DNA of 64,000 nucleotides from CAYFZO01 sp965226235 (GCA_965226235.1 OZ245335.1:434001-498000); one strand, 5' to 3'. Numbered from the stretch's first letter, positions 50,402 to 59,574 are shown. Numbers and translations: made by a program. Notes: a model not told the origin generated them from the letters alone.

Positions 50402-51217
50402 TCAAACGGGCTTAACCCCATTGATTTTCTTTTGGCCTCTGTAACGTGCCAGGAATCGCTCGCGTCGACGAATGGCCAACTTGGGCTCCATGAAGGTCTG
50501 CAGGTATTTGCGAATCCCCGGCAGACTGCGCCTGCTGACTTCCAGCTTGTCTTCTTCATGTCGCAGCGTGATCAGGTAAGTGCCGTCCTCGCTGCATTCG
50601 AGGCTGCTCACGTAGGCTTTATTCACCAGCGCGTTGCGATGAATCCGCAGCAGCCGCTCGCCAAACTGCTCCTCAAACGATTTCAGGGACTGTTCGGTAA
50701 TCGAGCGTCCGCGCAGATGGTGGACAATCGTGCACTTGTTGCTGGACTGTATATAGGTGACGCGATTGAGCGCTATCAGGTTTATACCGGAACGCAAACG
50801 GTGACAGATATAGTGTCTCTCGATATCACCGAAGATGGCCGGCTCGGTAATCTTGCGCAGCGTCTGGTGTTGCAGATTCGCGAGCACTTCGGTGAATTGG
50901 TCGAGTTGCACTGGTTTTGTCAGGAAACCGGCCGCGTGTACGTTGAAAGCCTCCAGTGCATGCTTTTCGTAGGCGGTTGTGAAAACCACCGCCGGCGGGT
51001 GTTCAAAATCGCTGATATGGCGAGCGGCCTCCAGTCCGCTCATCCGTGGCATACGTATGTCCATCAGCACGATATCGATATTCAGATCGTACGCTTTATA
51101 CACGGCCTCGATTCCGTTGGAAGCATGCCCAACGTCATGGCACCCTGGCAAGGTTTCAATTATGTTGGACAAATGCTCGCAAGCAATCTTTTCGTCATCG
51201 GCAATCAGTATGTTCAT
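50402..51217 (-). CDS. LytTR-family response regulator (AlgR-like)
   Basis: The 271-residue protein starts at ATG 51217 (MNILIADDEKIACEHL). The receiver domain has the acidic pocket IADDEK, the phospho-acceptor Asp in VLMDIRMPRMSGLEA and Lys in LTKPVQ. The C-terminal LytTR DNA-binding domain follows (TYIQSSNKCTIVHHLRG, RIHRNALVNKAYV). Such regulators bind direct repeats and control genes for polysaccharide, pili or exported products. The gene overlaps the sensor stop by one base (TAATG), so the pair is coupled. Targets are unknown. Confidence 0.9.
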   Translation of the reverse strand: MNILIADDEKIACEHLSNIIETLPGCHDVGHASNGIEAVYKAYDLNIDIVLMDIRMPRMSGLEAARHISDFEHPPAVVFTTAYEKHALEAFNVHAAGFLTKPVQLDQFTEVLANLQHQTLRKITEPAIFGDIERHYICHRLRSGINLIALNRVTYIQSSNKCTIVHHLRGRSITEQSLKSFEEQFGERLLRIHRNALVNKAYVSSLECSEDGTYLITLRHEEDKLEVSRRSLPGIRKYLQTFMEPKLAIRRRERFLARYRGQKKINGVKPV

Positions 51218-52243
51218 TACAGGTGTCTCCTTGGAATAGAAAAGGCTGCGCGGTATTCCCCGCAGCTTTGTTGACAATCAAGCCGGGAAGCTTCCCCATA
51301 CATGCAGGACAGCTTTTCGTTAATACACCTCTGTGCAAGAAAGCTTCCCTCGAAGCGTTCCAGGTTCAGGGTGCTCCCGACCGGATTACGAATATCAAAG
51401 AAAATCCGGTCACGGTATGACTGGATCTTGATACGGATAGCTCCGCGCCCGTCATGCGTCTCAACCCCGTGATAGATCGCATTCTCGACCAATGGCTGGA
51501 TTACCATGGAAGGAACCTCATCGCGCAGCACAGCGTCTTCAGGCAAGCTCCATTCGACGCTCAGACGCTTTCCCAGGCGGGCATTCTCAATGCGGATGTA
51601 GCACTTGACGAATTCGACTTCTTCCATCAGGGTTACCGTCGGTTTCTGCTTCAGCAGCGACCTGAAAAGTTGCGATAGATCCATGAGGTTATTGCTCGCA
51701 ACCTCGGGACGGACACCGATCAGACAAACGGTCGCATTCAGGGTATTGAACAGAAAATGATGGCGCAATCTCTGTGTCACACCGGTTTGCTGCGCCGTTA
51801 CCAGGTCTCGGCGTACCCGTAGGCTACGCTGCTGCAGAATGACCACATAGAGAGAAACGGCAGTAATCGACATCAGCCCCACCAACTGTACCGAAAGCGG
51901 CAACTCGCCCACCACCCCCGGCAAATGGCTCCCGTACACGTAAAGCATGGCGGCACCAGCAAAGGTGCCGACACCTCCCCACAACCAGGCCAGACAATTT
52001 AATTTCTGATGCTTTTCCTCACTTGGAGAGAGCCTCCCGGAGGCGCAACGCAGGCACCACCAGGATCCTCCGCTCAGGAGGACTGCTCCTTGCAGCCAGA
52101 TGGTGAACCCCATCAGTTGAGGCAAAAAACAGCGAAGGTGCGGGCGTCGCCGTCATGGCCATACCCGTAGCGCATGCCTGTATCACACCACAAAAGCATA
52201 AAACCTGATTTGCTTCTAGCTGTCTGAAGCTAGCGTGCGCCAT
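51217..52243 (-). CDS. LytS/AlgZ-type sensor histidine kinase (frame broken by one base)
   Basis: The kinase core is clear: RLRHHFLFNTLNATVCL (phospho-His region) and VIQPLVENAIYHG (N-box), after hydrophobic helices. Its open frame begins at a TTG (52125) with no good ribosome site. A strong GAAAGGAGG precedes an ATG at 52241-52243 opening MAHASFRQLEANQVL in another frame. Removing one base from the six-A run (plus strand 52124-52129) joins the two as APSLFLPQLMGFTIW. So the gene is probably 341 codons with a +1 homopolymer insertion, real or a sequencing error. Confidence 0.8.
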
Positions 52244-52714
52244 AGAAATCCTCCTTTCGAGAAGATCCCAGAGGTCAAGGACAAGCATGTAGTCCTTTCG
52301 GGATTTTCAACTCTACTCTACAAAATAATTTTGGAAACAATCAATCGTGGCCACGCAAAAACAGGACAAAAGGTAATAATTTTCCGATTTTGTGTAAGCC
52401 GTGATAAAGAATTTATTTTTCAGTATATATATGGATCGAGACACTCGACCTCATTCTTTCAATTAATAAAATCAATTATGGAGAACAAAAATTTCAAAGA
52501 CAGAGGGTAGTATCCCCGCCCACGATCTGACCTGCTGTGTCTGCCTGGAGGCGAAAATCCGCCCTTTTGATTTCGGTAGGAGCTATGGCATTCGCAAGGG
52601 CGACACAACCCGATACGACAATGGCCTGCCGGGCACCACCTGCAGACGGAACCCGTGACGCATATTCGTAGGGGCGATGCTTGCTGCGCGTAACGCGTCG
52701 CGCCACAGTCACGC
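52244..52714. other. AT-rich upstream region and dispersed repeat copy 3
   Basis: 52290-52500 is distinctly AT-rich and precedes the sensor kinase gene, so it probably holds its promoter; I cannot fix the boxes. 52570-52700 contains degenerate copies of the dispersed repeat (CGCAAGGGCGACACAACCCG; GACGGAACCCGTGACGCATA). Short frames here look spurious. Confidence 0.45.
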
Positions 52715-52994
52715 ATGAAGATCAGGCACCAGGGACTGCGGGGCGCTGCACGAGCGGGACGATCCCGCGCGATTGCCTGTGGGGTCTGGTACCACGGCTC
52801 CGGCGCATCCTGTTCCGGCTGCAAGAGATGACGCATCCGAACAGCGCCGATGCACCAGGCTTCCGCTTGCATCCCCTCCCCTGAAGGGCGACCGTGCGGG
52901 CCAGTGGAGCGTTCGCGTCTCCGGCAACTGGCGCGTGGTGTTCCGCTTCGAAGACACCGAGGCCGTAGACGTGGACCTGATCGACTATCACTGA
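52715..52994 (+). pseudogene. higB: HigB-type toxin, frame-disrupted
   Basis: Pieces of a RelE/HigB toxin appear in three frames: MKIRHQGLR, then LVPRLRRILFRLQEM with DAPGFRLHPL, then LKGDRAGQWSVRVSGNWR and VVFRFEDTEAVDVDLIDYH. A five-base duplication (CCCCT) near 52873-52883 and an earlier shift near 52775 explain the breaks. HigB toxins cleave mRNA on the ribosome; this one should be inactive. The antitoxin gene downstream is intact. The C-terminal codons belong to the 117-base triplication. Confidence 0.8.
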
Positions 52995-53267
52995 GGGAGA
53001 GAGATGACCATGAACAACATTGCAAGCGATCGCGTCTCCGGCAACTGGCGCGTGGTGTTCCGCTTCGAAGACACCGAGGCCGTAGACGTGGACCTGATCG
53101 ACTATCACTGAGGGAGAGAGATGACCATGAACAACATTGCAAGCGATCGCGTCTCCGGCAACTGGCGCGTGGTGTTCCGCTTCGAAGGACACCGAGGCCG
53201 TAGACGTGGACCTGATCGACTATCACTGAGGGAGAGAGATGACCATGAACAACATTGCAAGCGATCG
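52916..53267 (+). repeat. 117-base unit repeated three times across the higB-higA junction
   Basis: Units start at 52916, 53033 and 53150 (the last is 118 bases, with one extra G). Each holds the last 25 codons of higB, the stop, the ribosome site GAGGGAGAGAG and the first ten codons of higA (MTMNNIASDR). Because 117 is divisible by three, each middle copy creates a small hybrid frame joining the HigA leader to the HigB tail. Confidence 0.92.
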
Positions 53268-53559
53268 CGTCGGGCCGATGCTGAACCCGCCGCACCTGGG
53301 CGAACTGATCCGCGAGAGTATGGACGAAGTGGGCTGGAACGTGACCGAGACGGCGGAGCGTCTCGGCTGCGAGCGGGGAACATTGTCGCGTCTGCTCAAC
53401 GGCAAGGCGGGCGTGTCGGCCACCATGGCACTGGCGCTGGAGGATATCGGCTGGGGCACCGCCGATCACTGGATGCGGATGCAGGCGAGCTACGAGCTTG
53501 CGCAGGCGCGCCGGGATCGAGCTTCCACCGAACGGCGTGCGGACGCATTACATGCATGA
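53239..53559 (+). CDS. higA: HigA-type antitoxin
   Basis: The 106-residue XRE-type protein starts at ATG 53239 after GGGAGAGAG. MLNPPHLGELIRESMDE and the helix-turn-helix TETAERLGCERGTLSRLLNG are the HigA hallmarks, with GVSATMALALE following. HigA neutralises HigB and represses the operon. Its toxin partner is broken, so HigA may persist as an orphan or act on other toxins. Its upstream region is the last unit of the 117-base triplication, giving several copies of the translation start signal. Confidence 0.9.
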   Translation: MTMNNIASDRVGPMLNPPHLGELIRESMDEVGWNVTETAERLGCERGTLSRLLNGKAGVSATMALALEDIGWGTADHWMRMQASYELAQARRDRASTERRADALHA

Positions 53560-53689
53560 ACCCGCCTTGTGCCCGCGTGGTGCGAGGGAGGAGCGTCCCG
53601 GATGCCACCCCGGAGTCCCGTGCCCCCAAACACGGTGAAGTCACGGATCAAGGTCGGAACCTGGGGTTTCTCGAACACGCCCTCAACCA

Positions 53690-53830
53690 GATACGGGACC
53701 CGTGACGCATTCGTAGGGGCGACGCAACCCGGTACAACAATGCCCTGCCAGTCATCACCTGTGGAACAGACGGGACCCGTGACGCATGTTCGCAAGGGCG
53801 ACGCATGCGTCGCCCCTACAACATGATGCA
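53690..53830. repeat. Dispersed palindromic repeat region, copy 4
   Basis: Two tandem versions of the repeat: GGGACCCGTGACGCATTCGT with CAACCCGGTACAACAATGCC, then GGGACCCGTGACGCATGTTC and the perfect palindrome GGGCGACGCATGCGTCGCCC (53796-53815). 53560-53907 has no gene I recognise. Confidence 0.65.
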
Positions 53831-53907
53831 AGACCGCCAAACAGCCCGGAAAAGGACATCCTATTGACAGGTGTAGCCAACCCTCTACAATTTTGTTGTT
53901 TCTATGC

Positions 53908-53985
53908 GCGGGAATAGCTCAGGGGTAGAGCACAACCTTGCCAAGGTTGGGGGTCGCGGGTTTCGAATCCCGTTTCCCCGCTCCA
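53908..53985 (+). tRNA. tRNA-Gly (anticodon GCC) with three single-base insertions
   Basis: GCGGGAATAGCTCAGGGGTA, anticodon loop CTTGCCAAG and ending CCGCTCCA identify tRNA-Gly(GCC). Compared with the normal gene it has an extra G before the T-stem (GGGGG), an extra T in the T-loop (GGGTTTCGAAT) and an extra C in the acceptor 3' strand (TTTCCCCGC). Each is a +1 in a short run, so the fold would be distorted: a damaged gene or sequencing errors. It is on the plus strand, opposite to pgsA and to tRNA-Cys/Leu, unlike the usual co-directional cluster. Confidence 0.8.
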
Positions 53986-54078
53986 AGGCCGCGTGGCAGC
54001 ACTTAACCCGGCGTCTCCTCGGGCTGCGAAAGTGGCCTGCCCCACCTTGGGGTTAGAGAGCCGGGTTGGCAAGTTGCA

Positions 54079-54616
54079 TCAGCGAGTCAGGTGGCGACGC
54101 GCCGCCATAAGATAAGCGAGCATGGACCAGATGGTTAATATCGCCGCCAGATAAAGCAGAACCATGCCCGCCTCGGAAAATGGCTGCTGCAGCAATAACG
54201 CGGTGATCGCGAACATCTGCAGGAAGGTTTTCAGTTTCCCCCAGAAGTTTACGGAGACCAGATCCATCTGGGCCGATTTCCGCCATCCATCCACGCAACG
54301 CGCAGACTGTAATTTCCCGCGCGATGATAACCAGTGCCGGCAACGTAATCGTCCAGCTTGCGGCATCCTCGACAATCAGTACCAGCGCCGTCACGACGAT
54401 CAACTTGTCGGCGACCGGATCCAGGAAAGCACCCAGACGGGTTACCTGCGACAGTTGCCTTGCCAGGTATCCGTCCAGGATATCGGTCATCGCGGCAAGC
54501 ACGAAAACCGCGGCCACCAGGATGTTGCTCGAGTGCGTCGGCAGATAAAAAAAGACCGGCAGCAAGGGAACCATCAGGAACCGCGCCAACGTCAAGGCGG
54601 TCGGCAGATTAACCAC
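54079..54616 (-). CDS. pgsA: CDP-diacylglycerol-glycerol-3-phosphate phosphatidyltransferase (one-base frameshift)
   Basis: PgsA makes phosphatidylglycerophosphate, the first committed step to PG and cardiolipin. MVNLPTALTLARFLMVPLLP and the motif parts DILDGYLARQ and LGAFLDPVADK are classic. After WMAEIG the uninterrupted frame becomes nonsense to 54053, while the proper C-terminus (LVSVNFWGKLKTFLQM, LAYLMAARRHLTR) lies in another frame ending at 54079. Dropping one base from GGG (54270-54272) restores it. The gene is normally essential, so an assembly error is likely. The start overlaps uvrC by eight bases. Confidence 0.92.
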
Positions 54617-56457
54617 CGTTCATCCCCGTATGCAGGTTCGCATAAATGGATTCGGCAAGACGCTTGCTGATCCCGGGCACCTTGCTGATTTCTCCGGCGT
54701 CCGCTGCGTAAACCCCTTGCAAGCCGCCAAAATGACTCATCAGTTTCCGCCGGCGTTTGGGGCCGAGCCCGACGATATCTTCAAGCGGGGAACTGTTACG
54801 TCGCTTGGCTCTGAGACGGCGGTGACCTGCGATCGCAAAGGCATGGGCTTCATCGCGTATCTGCTGCATCAGGTACAGCGCCGCCGGACTCGGATCGAGC
54901 TCGACGAACCCGTCCGCTTCGGCCAGCAACAAGGTTTCCATCCCCGGTTTTCGTTCGACACCTTTCGCGATCCCTACCACCATCACGCCTTCGACGCAGA
55001 GTTCGCGCAATACCTTGATCGCCTGTGCCATCTGCCCTTTACCGCCATCCACAAATAATACATCCGGCAATTTCCCCTCGCCTGTAATCAGGCGCCGGTA
55101 GCGCCGTTGGATCGCCTGGCAAATCGCGGCATAATCATCGCCCGCAGCGACGTTGCGGATGGTAAACCTCCGGTATTCGGACTTCAGTGGGCCGTTGCTG
55201 TCAAACACCACGCACGAGGCCACGGTCGCCTCTCCCTGCGTGTGGCTGACGTCAAAGCACTCCATGCGCATGGGTATTTCCTCCAGGCCAAGCGTTTTTC
55301 GCAGCGCCACCAACCTCTCCTGCATGCCTGCCCTCGAAGACAGTTTTTAAATCCAGGGACAAGGCAGCATTCTCGAGGGCAAGTTTCACCCACATGAACT
55401 TTTTGCCGCGCTGTGCCGTGGTCAATGAAACCTTGCGCTTTGCCTGGTATGTGAGCATCTGCTGCAGGACCCGCGAATCACTGGGGGTATGGCTGACGAT
55501 CAACATCTGTGGCACTCGCCTGGAAAGATAGTACTGACCGATGAATTGAGCCAGCAAGACGCTTTCGCTCACGTCGCCGTGCGGTAGCGTCGGGTAATAC
55601 GCGCGGTTGCCGATACTGAGACCGCCACGCACGCTGAACACCTGTACGCACGCGCTATCTCCCTTGATCTTGCACGCGATGATGTCGGCGTCGCCTTTAT
55701 CCGAGCTCACGCATTGTTGCTCGGATACCTGCCGCAGGGCTTGAATCTGATCGCGGTAGCGCGCGGCGCGCTCATATTCATAGTGGCCGGAAGCCGCTTC
55801 CATGCGCTCGACCAAAGTAGCGATGACTTTCCGCGTGTTCCCCGAAAGCACCTGGGTAGCCAACCCAAGGTCCTCGTCATAATGTTTTTTTTCGATGAGT
55901 CCAACGCACGGTGCGCTACAGCGCTTGATCTGGTACTGCAGACACGGCCGTGTACGGTTCCTGAAAACACTTGCATCGCACTGGCGCAGACGAAACAGCT
56001 TGAACATCATGTTCAGGGTTTCCCTCACCGCGACAACGCTGGAATAAGGGCCGTAATATTTTCCCGGTTGCTTGCGGGAGCCTCGATAGAAGGAAAGCCT
56101 GGGAAAAGCATCGCTGCCGACTCGAATATACGGGTAGCTCTTGTCGTCTCTGAGCAATATGTTGTAACGGGGGCGATGCTCCTTGATCAGGTTGCTTTCA
56201 AGCAGCAATGCTTCGACTTCGGTCGAAGTTGCCGTCACTTCGATCCGCCGTACCTGCTGCATCATGAATTGCGTTTTCGTGCCGGGGTTGTGCCTGCAAA
56301 AATAACTGGCAACCCGCTTCTTCAGGTTTTTCGCCTTGCCGATATAAAGAACCTTGTCGTCCTCGCCCAACATTTGGTAAATGCCGGGTTTATGCGTCAG
56401 GTTTCGCAGAACCCCCGAAGCATCGGATGCGAGGTGATTTCCTGTCTGTCGAGCCAT
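54609..56457 (-). CDS. uvrC: Excinuclease ABC subunit C (one-base frameshift)
   Basis: UvrC makes both incisions in nucleotide excision repair. From the ATG at 56455-56457: the GIY-YIG nuclease (PGIYQMLGEDDKVLYIGKAK), Cys-rich SAPCVGLI, UVR motif LVERMEAASGHYEYERAA, RNase-H-like nuclease (MECFDVSHTQGEATV, LLFVDGGKGQ-type LFVDGGKGQMAQAI) and C-terminal helix-hairpin-helix VPGISKRLAESIY. The frame shifts after LALENAALSLDLK because five T (plus strand 55344-55348) stand where four would keep frame. All domains are otherwise intact, so the break is either very recent or an error. Confidence 0.93.
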
Positions 56458-56485
56458 CGTCTGGCCTCCTGATGCGAGCGGCACT

Positions 56486-57454
56486 TTAGAACCTGACCAG
56501 CGCGGCTCCCCAGGTAAATCCTCCACCGAAGGCTTCCAACATCAAGTGATCGCCGGGTTGGATGCGCTTATCCCGAACCGCTTCATCGAGTGCCAGGGGA
56601 ATCGACGCAGCCGAAGTATTGCCATGTCTGTCGACAGTCACCACTACTTTATCCAGCGGAATCTTCAGTTTTTTTGCCGTCGCTGCGATGATGCGGTGAT
56701 TGGCTTGATGCGGCACCAGCCAATCGATGTCCGACCTGCCGAGTCCGCTCGCAGCCAACACCTCGTCTGCCACGTCGCTCAGTGCTTTTACCGCCACCCT
56801 GAACACTTCGTTACCCTTCATCTGAATATAGCTTTTCGCGTCCACCGAAAGCGCCGCACCTGGACCGCCAGGGACATGCAGCAACTGCTCGTGCCGACCG
56901 TCGGCGTGCAGGCACGTCGCGTACAAGCCCGGTTTGGAAGCTGACTGCAATACCACGGCGCCGGCGCCGTCCCCAAATAAAACGCAGGTTGTCCTGTCCT
57001 CCCAGTCTATAACTCGCGACAGGACCTCGGCACCGATCACCAGGGCGTTATGCGCGTCTTCAAGACGAATGAATCGGTCGGCCAGGTCCAGGGCGTAAAC
57101 AAACCCGGTGCACACCGCCTGAATATCGAAAGCGGGGCCGGTGCCATCAATACCCAGGCGTTTTTGTATCTGGCAGGCAGTGCTTGGAAAAATTTTCTCG
57201 GGGGTGGTCGTGGCCATGATAACCAAGTCGATTTCACCCGGGGTCAAGGACGCCGCTTCGATTGCGTTTCGCGCGGCAATCATCGCCAGATCGCAGACGC
57301 CCTGCTCCGCTGCGGCAATACGGCGTTCCTTGATCCCGGTGCGTGCGATGATCCATTCATCCGAGGTATCGACCAGTTCTTCCAGCTCGGCGTTGGTTAA
57401 AACCCTCTTCGGAAGATACGAGCCAGTACCGGCAATTCTGGAGTAAACCGGCAT
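56486..57454 (-). CDS. fabH: 3-oxoacyl-ACP synthase III
   Basis: FabH starts fatty-acid synthesis by condensing acetyl-CoA with malonyl-ACP. The Cys-His-Asn triad is visible in QAVCTGFVYAL (about residue 114), WLVPHQANHRI and RHGNTSAASIP; the N-terminus YSRIAGTGSYLPKRVLTN is typical. At 322 residues it is normal in length. It lies six bases after plsX, in the conserved rpmF-plsX-fabH order. fabD and the rest of the cluster do not follow; uvrC does. Confidence 0.96.
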   Translation of the reverse strand: MPVYSRIAGTGSYLPKRVLTNAELEELVDTSDEWIIARTGIKERRIAAAEQGVCDLAMIAARNAIEAASLTPGEIDLVIMATTTPEKIFPSTACQIQKRLGIDGTGPAFDIQAVCTGFVYALDLADRFIRLEDAHNALVIGAEVLSRVIDWEDRTTCVLFGDGAGAVVLQSASKPGLYATCLHADGRHEQLLHVPGGPGAALSVDAKSYIQMKGNEVFRVAVKALSDVADEVLAASGLGRSDIDWLVPHQANHRIIAATAKKLKIPLDKVVVTVDRHGNTSAASIPLALDEAVRDKRIQPGDHLMLEAFGGGFTWGAALVRF

Positions 57455-57460
57455 GGGACT

Positions 57461-58465
57461 TTACATCAGGAAGGTTTCAAGCTGCTTGTCGATCAACTGC
57501 GGCACCTGCTTCAGTGCTTCGAGACGGGCGGTTTCCAGGGCGTGTTCAAAAGCGACGATGTCAGCACCTCCGTGGCTCTTGATCACAACCCCCTGCAAAC
57601 CGAGCAAACTCGCGCCATTGTAACGCCTGGGGTCGAGCAGCCTGTGCATCTGTTTCATCACGGGCATCGAAAAAAAACCGCTCAACCGTGTCAAACGACT
57701 ACGCGCGAACGCCTCTTTCAAGGTTTTGATGATGAACTCCGCAACCCCTTCCGAACTCTTGATGGAAACGTTTCCGGCGAAGCCGTCCGAAACGATCACG
57801 TCGGCGACACCCTGGTATATCTGGTTCGCTTCAACGTAACCGATGTAATTCAGTGGGCTTTCCTGTAACCGCCTGTCGGCTTCCCGGATTTGATCGTTTC
57901 CTTTGATCGCTTCCTGTCCGATGTTGAGCAGCCCTACGCGAGGATGAGCAATGTTGTCGAGTGCTGTAACCAGTACCGCCCCCATCAGGGCAAACTGGAA
58001 CAGATGCTCGGCTTTACAATCAACATTTGCCCCAACATCGAGCATGTACGTATGCCCTGAAAGGCTGGGCAAGGTCGCAATAATCGCCGGGCGCTCTATG
58101 CCTGCCAGCATCCGCAGGACGTAGCGCGATATTGCCATCAAGGCACCGGTATTGCCGGCGCTTACGCAGGCCGCCGCGTCCCCCTGGCGCACCAGATTGA
58201 TCGCGACCCCCATCGAGGATTCTCTCTTGGTCCGCAACGCGTGGGTAGGCTGCTCATCCATCTCGACTATTTGCGGCGCATGAACGCACCGCAAGCGATC
58301 CTCGGGATAAGCTGTCGGCTTGACATGTTCGTGAATTTGGGCGGTGTCTCCAACCAGGATAAAGGCGGTATCTTCATAACGCTCGAGCACCTTGAGCGCA
58401 GCGGGGACAGTGACGTCGACACCGCGATCACCGCTCATTACGTCAATCGAGACACTGACGCCCAT
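57461..58465 (-). CDS. plsX: Phosphate acyltransferase PlsX
   Basis: PlsX converts acyl-ACP to acyl-phosphate for phospholipid synthesis. Family landmarks: SIDVMSGDRGVDVTVPAAL at the start (the usual Asp-x-Met-Gly-Gly-Asp region, here MSGD), VSAGNTGALMA, YMLDVGANVDCK and DGFAGNVSIKSSEG. The length of 334 residues is normal. It is upstream of fabH by six bases. 157 bases separate it from rpmF and contain no gene. Confidence 0.95.
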   Translation of the reverse strand: MGVSVSIDVMSGDRGVDVTVPAALKVLERYEDTAFILVGDTAQIHEHVKPTAYPEDRLRCVHAPQIVEMDEQPTHALRTKRESSMGVAINLVRQGDAAACVSAGNTGALMAISRYVLRMLAGIERPAIIATLPSLSGHTYMLDVGANVDCKAEHLFQFALMGAVLVTALDNIAHPRVGLLNIGQEAIKGNDQIREADRRLQESPLNYIGYVEANQIYQGVADVIVSDGFAGNVSIKSSEGVAEFIIKTLKEAFARSRLTRLSGFFSMPVMKQMHRLLDPRRYNGASLLGLQGVVIKSHGGADIVAFEHALETARLEALKQVPQLIDKQLETFLM

Positions 58466-58622
58466 GGATCTGTCACGCGCTCAGTGCAAAACGGTGCCAC
58501 ACGCATAGACGCCGGTTTTTTACGTGCAGCGTGGTCAGGAAAGCACCCAGTGCGGCACTCGCCGAGGCAATTCCCCCGGTGGTTGCTCGTGCCCGCCACT
58601 GCGAAGCCGACCTGCAAGGCAC

Positions 58623-58832
58623 CTAGCGGGTTTCCGTTTCCTGTTCTTCATCGTCTGCAACCTCAACCGCGATGACCTCGCGCCCGCGATAGTACCCGTC
58701 CGACGCAATATGGTGGCGTCTATGCAGCGTTCCGGTAGTTGGGTCTGCCGACAAGGTCTCCTTGCGAAGCGCATCGTGCGAACGACGCATACCCCGTCTG
58801 GATGTCGACTTTTTGTTTTTCTGAACTGCCAT
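58623..58832 (-). CDS. rpmF: 50S ribosomal protein L32
   Basis: The N-terminal MAVQKNKKSTSRRGMRRSHD is the invariant L32 start, followed by HRRHHIASDGYYRGREVI. At 69 residues it is longer than the usual 56-60 because of an acidic tail (VEVADDEEQETETR). No zinc-binding Cys is present, as in many proteobacteria. It precedes plsX in the usual order. The yceD (DUF177) gene that often precedes rpmF is absent here. Confidence 0.95.
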   Translation of the reverse strand: MAVQKNKKSTSRRGMRRSHDALRKETLSADPTTGTLHRRHHIASDGYYRGREVIAVEVADDEEQETETR

Positions 58833-58958
58833 TTGGTATCTCCTTCGGCACCTGTATCAAATTGCAGTTGGATACAGGCCAGCTTTCATCATATCCTTAT
58901 CGGCGCATGACAGGCAAGCGAGGACCACTTTTCGCACCTGTCACGGCTGGGTATTCAA

Positions 58959-59537
58959 GTGAAAAAAATCATCCTCGCATCCGGTTCGAAATCGCGCCTG
59001 AGCCTGCTGAAACGGCTACGCATCGATTTCGAGGTGTGTGTTCCGGGAATCGACGAAACACCTCGCCCGCAGGAGACGATAGAACAACTCGTCGAGCGGC
59101 TGGCTTTGGAAAAAGCACAAGCGGTTCGCAAAACCCGACCCGAGTCGCTGATCGTCGCTTCCGATCAAGCCGCCTGCGTAAAAGGCAGAATCCTTGGCAA
59201 ACCTGCCGATGCGGATGCAGCGCACGCGCAGCTAAAGCTATGTTCAGGCACCGCCGTCAGGTTTCATACTTCTCTCTGCCTGCTGGACGCAGCCACAAGC
59301 CGTCAATCGATCAGCACGGTCACAACCACGGTCTATTTTCGTCAGCTTGCGGCTGACGAGATACGACGTTATGTCGAGCGGGACACCCCCTTCGACTGCG
59401 CTGGCAGCTTTCGCAGCGAGTCGCTCGGCATCACCCTGTTCGAACGAATCGAGAGCGAAGACCCTACCGCCTTGCTGGGACTACCGCTGATGACCTTGTC
59501 CGCGATGCTTCGCCACGCTGGCTGGGAGCTTCCCTAG
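58959..59537 (+). CDS. Maf/YceF-family nucleotide pyrophosphatase
   Basis: A 192-residue Maf protein: ILASGSKSRLSLLKRL at the start, VASDQAACVKGRILGKP in the middle and CAGSFRSESLGITLFERIE near the C-terminus are the family motifs. YceF-type members hydrolyse modified nucleotides such as methylated GTP. The start is a GTG at 58959. It is divergent from rpmF, matching the yceF / rpmF arrangement of gammaproteobacteria, though without yceD between them. Confidence 0.92.
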   Translation: MKKIILASGSKSRLSLLKRLRIDFEVCVPGIDETPRPQETIEQLVERLALEKAQAVRKTRPESLIVASDQAACVKGRILGKPADADAAHAQLKLCSGTAVRFHTSLCLLDAATSRQSISTVTTTVYFRQLAADEIRRYVERDTPFDCAGSFRSESLGITLFERIESEDPTALLGLPLMTLSAMLRHAGWELP

Positions 59538-59574
59538 CCATGCTCATTCGCCAAAAACACCCGCGCTTTTCGCA

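Noticed and set aside
52235..52510. A 91-codon plus-strand frame in the AT-rich region upstream of the sensor kinase
   Set aside because: It overlaps the likely kinase start and ribosome site on the other strand and shows no homology.
52459..53469. A 336-codon minus-strand frame across higBA
   Set aside because: It is the antisense of the 117-base triplication, with repeated low-complexity Arg/Ser-rich translation and no homology.
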